Source: Planctomycetota bacterium
GTDB taxonomy: Bacteria > Planctomycetota > PUPC01 > DSUN01
Reading direction: 5' to 3'
DNA: 7,966 nt
Assembly: GCA_035384565.1 (NCBI GenBank)
Contig: DAOOIT010000127.1
Location: forward strand, 1 to 7,966
Shown here: positions 5,986-7,966 of the stretch, in pieces
Numbering within the stretch: the first letter of the stretch is position 1
Layout of the letters: every line of letters starts with the position of its first letter
The notes under the pieces: model-generated
The model's database searches: none
The model's input: only the letters and a program-made list of their open reading frames with translations
What the model was told of the DNA's origin: nothing
Position numbers and translations under genes: made by a program

Positions 5986-6972
5986 TCACGGGTTGATGAA
6001 CACGAAGTTCTTCGCATCCACGGTGATGTTGCCGTTCACGGCGTCCATGCGGATGAAGCTGCCGACCTTGTCGCGGACGAAGATGTGCTCGCGGCCCGCG
6101 GTGGAGTCGATGATGATCTCCTGGCGGAAGCTCAGGCCGGAGATGACCACCCGCTCCCTGCCCTTCGTCGTGTCGAGCAGGATGCGCTGGATGCGGCCGC
6201 GGCTCTTGTCGTTCGACTGGACGTAGATCTTCTCGCGGTCCTTCCATGCCTCCCAACGGACGAACTGGCGGCAGAGGTCGGTGATCTCGATGCGGGCCTT
6301 CTGGTCCTTGATGTCCGAGCCGATGTCGAGCTGGTCGCCGGCCTCCGCCTGGCGCGTACGACGAGGCAGCGCGTTGCCCCTGTCCTTGGGAAGGAGCACG
6401 GGGCATTCGAACCGCATCATCTGCCCGCCGCGGTCGAGGATGGCCAGGAACTCCTCCTCGTCCTTGTCGTCGGCCACGATGGTGTGGCCCGTCTCGGTCT
6501 TGAGCAGCACCTTCCGCCGGGGGCAGTAGTAGTCGGGATGGCCGTGGAACTTCCCGTGCTCCTTGTGGTCGGAGGGATTCCCTGCGTGGTCGGCCTTGTC
6601 CTCGCAGTCGAGGCACTTGGCCTCGCCGCACAGGCGCTTGGCCTCCTCGGGCTGCTCCCCGGGGTTCGACTTGGCGAGCCAGACGCCAACCCAGATGGGG
6701 TATTGCACGTCGCCGCCCTCGAACTCGGCCCAGACGGAGGCCCCCTCCTCGGGCACGAGGAACATGCCGATGTCCTGGTTCCCGCCGTAGGGGAAGCAGG
6801 GCGACGCCCAGTCGGACCAGTGGTCCTTGCCCGTGCCGAGTACGGCGGGGATCTCGAGGCGGCACCGCCCCAGCCGCTCGGGGTCGTTGTTGTCGCGTAC
6901 AAACGCGCGGTACTTCCCGAACCACCGGTGCCGGTACCGTTCCTGCTGGTCCCTGTCGTACACGTCGAGCAC
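5986..6972 (-). CDS. Baseplate spike protein, gpV / gp5 OB-fold family
   Basis: 328 residues from a GTG start. GAGGGG at 6980-6985 sits 7 nt upstream, and the stop of the hub gene is 1 nt away, so the start is well supported. Residues about 17-100 are a phage baseplate V / gp5 N-terminal OB-fold: FGKYRAFVRDNNDPERLGRC, WASPCFPYGG, GMFLVPEEGASVWAEFEGG, then YPIWVGVW. The C-terminal part, about 225-325, contains repeated short beta strands (RIQRILLDTT, RERVVISGL, QEIIIDSTAG, HIFVRDKVGSF, NITVDAKNFVFIN), like the triple-stranded beta-helix needle of gp5/VgrG proteins. The protein should trimerise, sit on the hub and be pushed through the target envelope. Between the two parts, residues 115-150 hold four Cys and five His and may bind metal. 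I see no lysozyme domain, unlike T4 gp5. The PAAR protein encoded next is its likely tip. Confidence 0.88.
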   Translation of the reverse strand: MLDVYDRDQQERYRHRWFGKYRAFVRDNNDPERLGRCRLEIPAVLGTGKDHWSDWASPCFPYGGNQDIGMFLVPEEGASVWAEFEGGDVQYPIWVGVWLAKSNPGEQPEEAKRLCGEAKCLDCEDKADHAGNPSDHKEHGKFHGHPDYYCPRRKVLLKTETGHTIVADDKDEEEFLAILDRGGQMMRFECPVLLPKDRGNALPRRTRQAEAGDQLDIGSDIKDQKARIEITDLCRQFVRWEAWKDREKIYVQSNDKSRGRIQRILLDTTKGRERVVISGLSFRQEIIIDSTAGREHIFVRDKVGSFIRMDAVNGNITVDAKNFVFINP

Positions 6973-6973
6973 G

Positions 6974-7966
6974 TCACTTCCCCTCGGTTTCTTCGCCGGT
7001 CTCGGCGTCCACCGTCACCATCGGCGGCGGCTCCTCCTTCGGCACGGGCGGCGCCTCTCGGTCGTTCTGCTGCGCCTTGGCCTCCTCGGATTTCTGCCCC
7101 GCTCCTTTGCCCAGGGCGTTCTTCTTGAGCTTCAGCTCGCAGGAGTAGCCGCCCTCGCCGATCTCGTGGCGCACGCTGTCGACGTAGTAGACCCCGGAGA
7201 ATTTCTGCCCCACGCCCTTGATCTCGACGTTCTGCTTGGCCTTCAGCGCGGGGATGCCGATCGCCACGGCCGTGGCCTCGACCTGGCCCATCTCGGCCTT
7301 CTTGAACTTCCCCTCGGCCTTGTCCTGTGCCGGCTCCTGCGCCGGCTCTTCATGGAAGCCTTCCGTCCGCTCCGGCGAGTCGACGACATGGCCGCTCTCC
7401 TCCTCCTGGTAGCTCTCCTCGCCAGTGTTCCCGTCCACGAGGTAGGTCTTCTTGCCCAAGGCCGTGCGCTCCGGGGTGTTCTCGTTCGAGGCCGTCTCCT
7501 CGACCGGCTCCTTCTCGCGGGGGTCCACGCCGATGGCCTTCGTCTCGGTCCCTTCCCCCTTGGCCCCCTGGCTCTTCGACGCCGGCCGGAAGCTGCGGAG
7601 GACGCCCTTCACGTCGGTGAAGTACTCCAGCGCCATCGCCGGCTCCTCCTGGAGCGCGGGCGGGTGGAAGTGAAGCTCGTCGTCCTGGACGTAGAAGACG
7701 TAGCCGGTGACGCCGTCCCCGTCCTTGTCGCGGGCCTTCTCGGCTAGGTCCTTCAGGAAATCCGCATCCGAAATATTGCTCTGGACGATCCGCAGGTGCC
7801 GGACCTTCGTGGGGGTGACCTTGGGCGTCAGGCCGTGTTTCGCGGCGATCTCCTCCGCGATCTCGGAGTAGAGGATGCCCGGCGGCGGCTTCGTCCAGAC
7901 CTTCTGGGCCTCCTTCCCCGCCAGCTTGAAGCCCTTGTCGTAGGCGCGGAGGGTGATCGTCGGGTC
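6974..7966 (-). CDS. Baseplate hub protein, phage late control gpD / gp27-like (5' end off window)
   Basis: The frame is open from the right window edge to a TGA at 6974, giving the last 330 residues; the start lies outside. Fragment residues 1-110 have the layout of phage late-control gpD/gp27 hub proteins: ITLRAYDKG, a VWTKPPPG stretch followed by a helix (SEIAEEIAAKHG), then SNISDADFL and the strand pair GYVFYVQDDELHF. A second core piece at about 235-285 (VEIKGVGQKFSGVYYVDSV, then HEIGEGGYSCELKLKKNA) matches the C-terminal barrel of the family. Such proteins form the ring that carries the central spike. Between the two pieces, about residues 150-230 are highly charged and low in complexity, and the last 45 residues are a Lys/Glu/Pro tail. 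One nucleotide separates it from the spike gene, as expected for a hub-spike pair. An ATG at 7636 is only internal, since the family fold continues upstream of it. The family call is firm; phage tail versus injection system is not decided. Confidence 0.85.
   Translation of the reverse strand, partial: DPTITLRAYDKGFKLAGKEAQKVWTKPPPGILYSEIAEEIAAKHGLTPKVTPTKVRHLRIVQSNISDADFLKDLAEKARDKDGDGVTGYVFYVQDDELHFHPPALQEEPAMALEYFTDVKGVLRSFRPASKSQGAKGEGTETKAIGVDPREKEPVEETASNENTPERTALGKKTYLVDGNTGEESYQEEESGHVVDSPERTEGFHEEPAQEPAQDKAEGKFKKAEMGQVEATAVAIGIPALKAKQNVEIKGVGQKFSGVYYVDSVRHEIGEGGYSCELKLKKNALGKGAGQKSEEAKAQQNDREAPPVPKEEPPPMVTVDAETGEETEGK

Noticed and set aside
1..7966. tRNA, rRNA, integrase, transposase, attachment sites
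   Set aside because: None seen on either strand. Only the edges of a larger element are available, so absence here says nothing about the whole locus.

Overview
The window is a high-GC bacterial sequence (mostly G or C at third codon positions). Every gene I can support lies on the minus strand, so the biology reads from the right edge to the left. Genes are tightly packed: gaps are 30 nt or less except one of 118 nt, one junction is an ATGA stop/start overlap, and most starts have a Shine-Dalgarno-like sequence 7-8 nt upstream. This looks like one long operon cut at both window edges. The organism cannot be fixed from the sequence. The style (high GC, Cys-knuckle glycosyltransferases, a domain with an NGTY motif, heptanucleotide repeats) reminds me of Planctomycetota or relatives, but that is a weak inference.

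In transcription order, the right third (about 7966 to 5610) is the tip of a contractile phage tail or phage-tail-like injection machine. It holds a gp27/gpD-type baseplate hub protein (5' end off the window), a gpV/gp5-type spike with an OB-fold and C-terminal beta repeats, and a small PAAR protein that caps the spike. A 118-nt gap between spike and PAAR holds an imperfect 32-bp inverted repeat built from 7-bp CGAGCnn units. A possible 15-codon reading frame with its own ribosome-binding site lies in the loop and one arm.

Next (5605 to 4922) is an unrecognised two-domain protein joined by a Gly/Pro/Asp-Glu linker, which looks like a surface or virion protein. It is translationally coupled to a run of modification enzymes: a tandem glycosyltransferase (a PLOD/procollagen-type GT domain followed by a GT2-like GT-A domain), a GT8-like glycosyltransferase fused to a class I SAM methyltransferase, and a radical SAM enzyme with a SPASM domain. 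The last gene, cut by the left edge, encodes a cysteine-rich protein with a helical N-terminus and a proline/acid-rich tail.

The notable point is the pairing of a tail-tip module with two bifunctional sugar or methyl enzymes and a SPASM radical SAM enzyme, apparently in one transcript. The simplest reading is that the enzymes modify a protein of the particle, or cargo encoded nearby, with the Cys-rich neighbours as candidate substrates. That is inference. The sequence does not show whether the element is a prophage, a tailocin or an extracellular injection system, because sheath, tube, ATPase, capsid and lysis genes would all lie outside the window.
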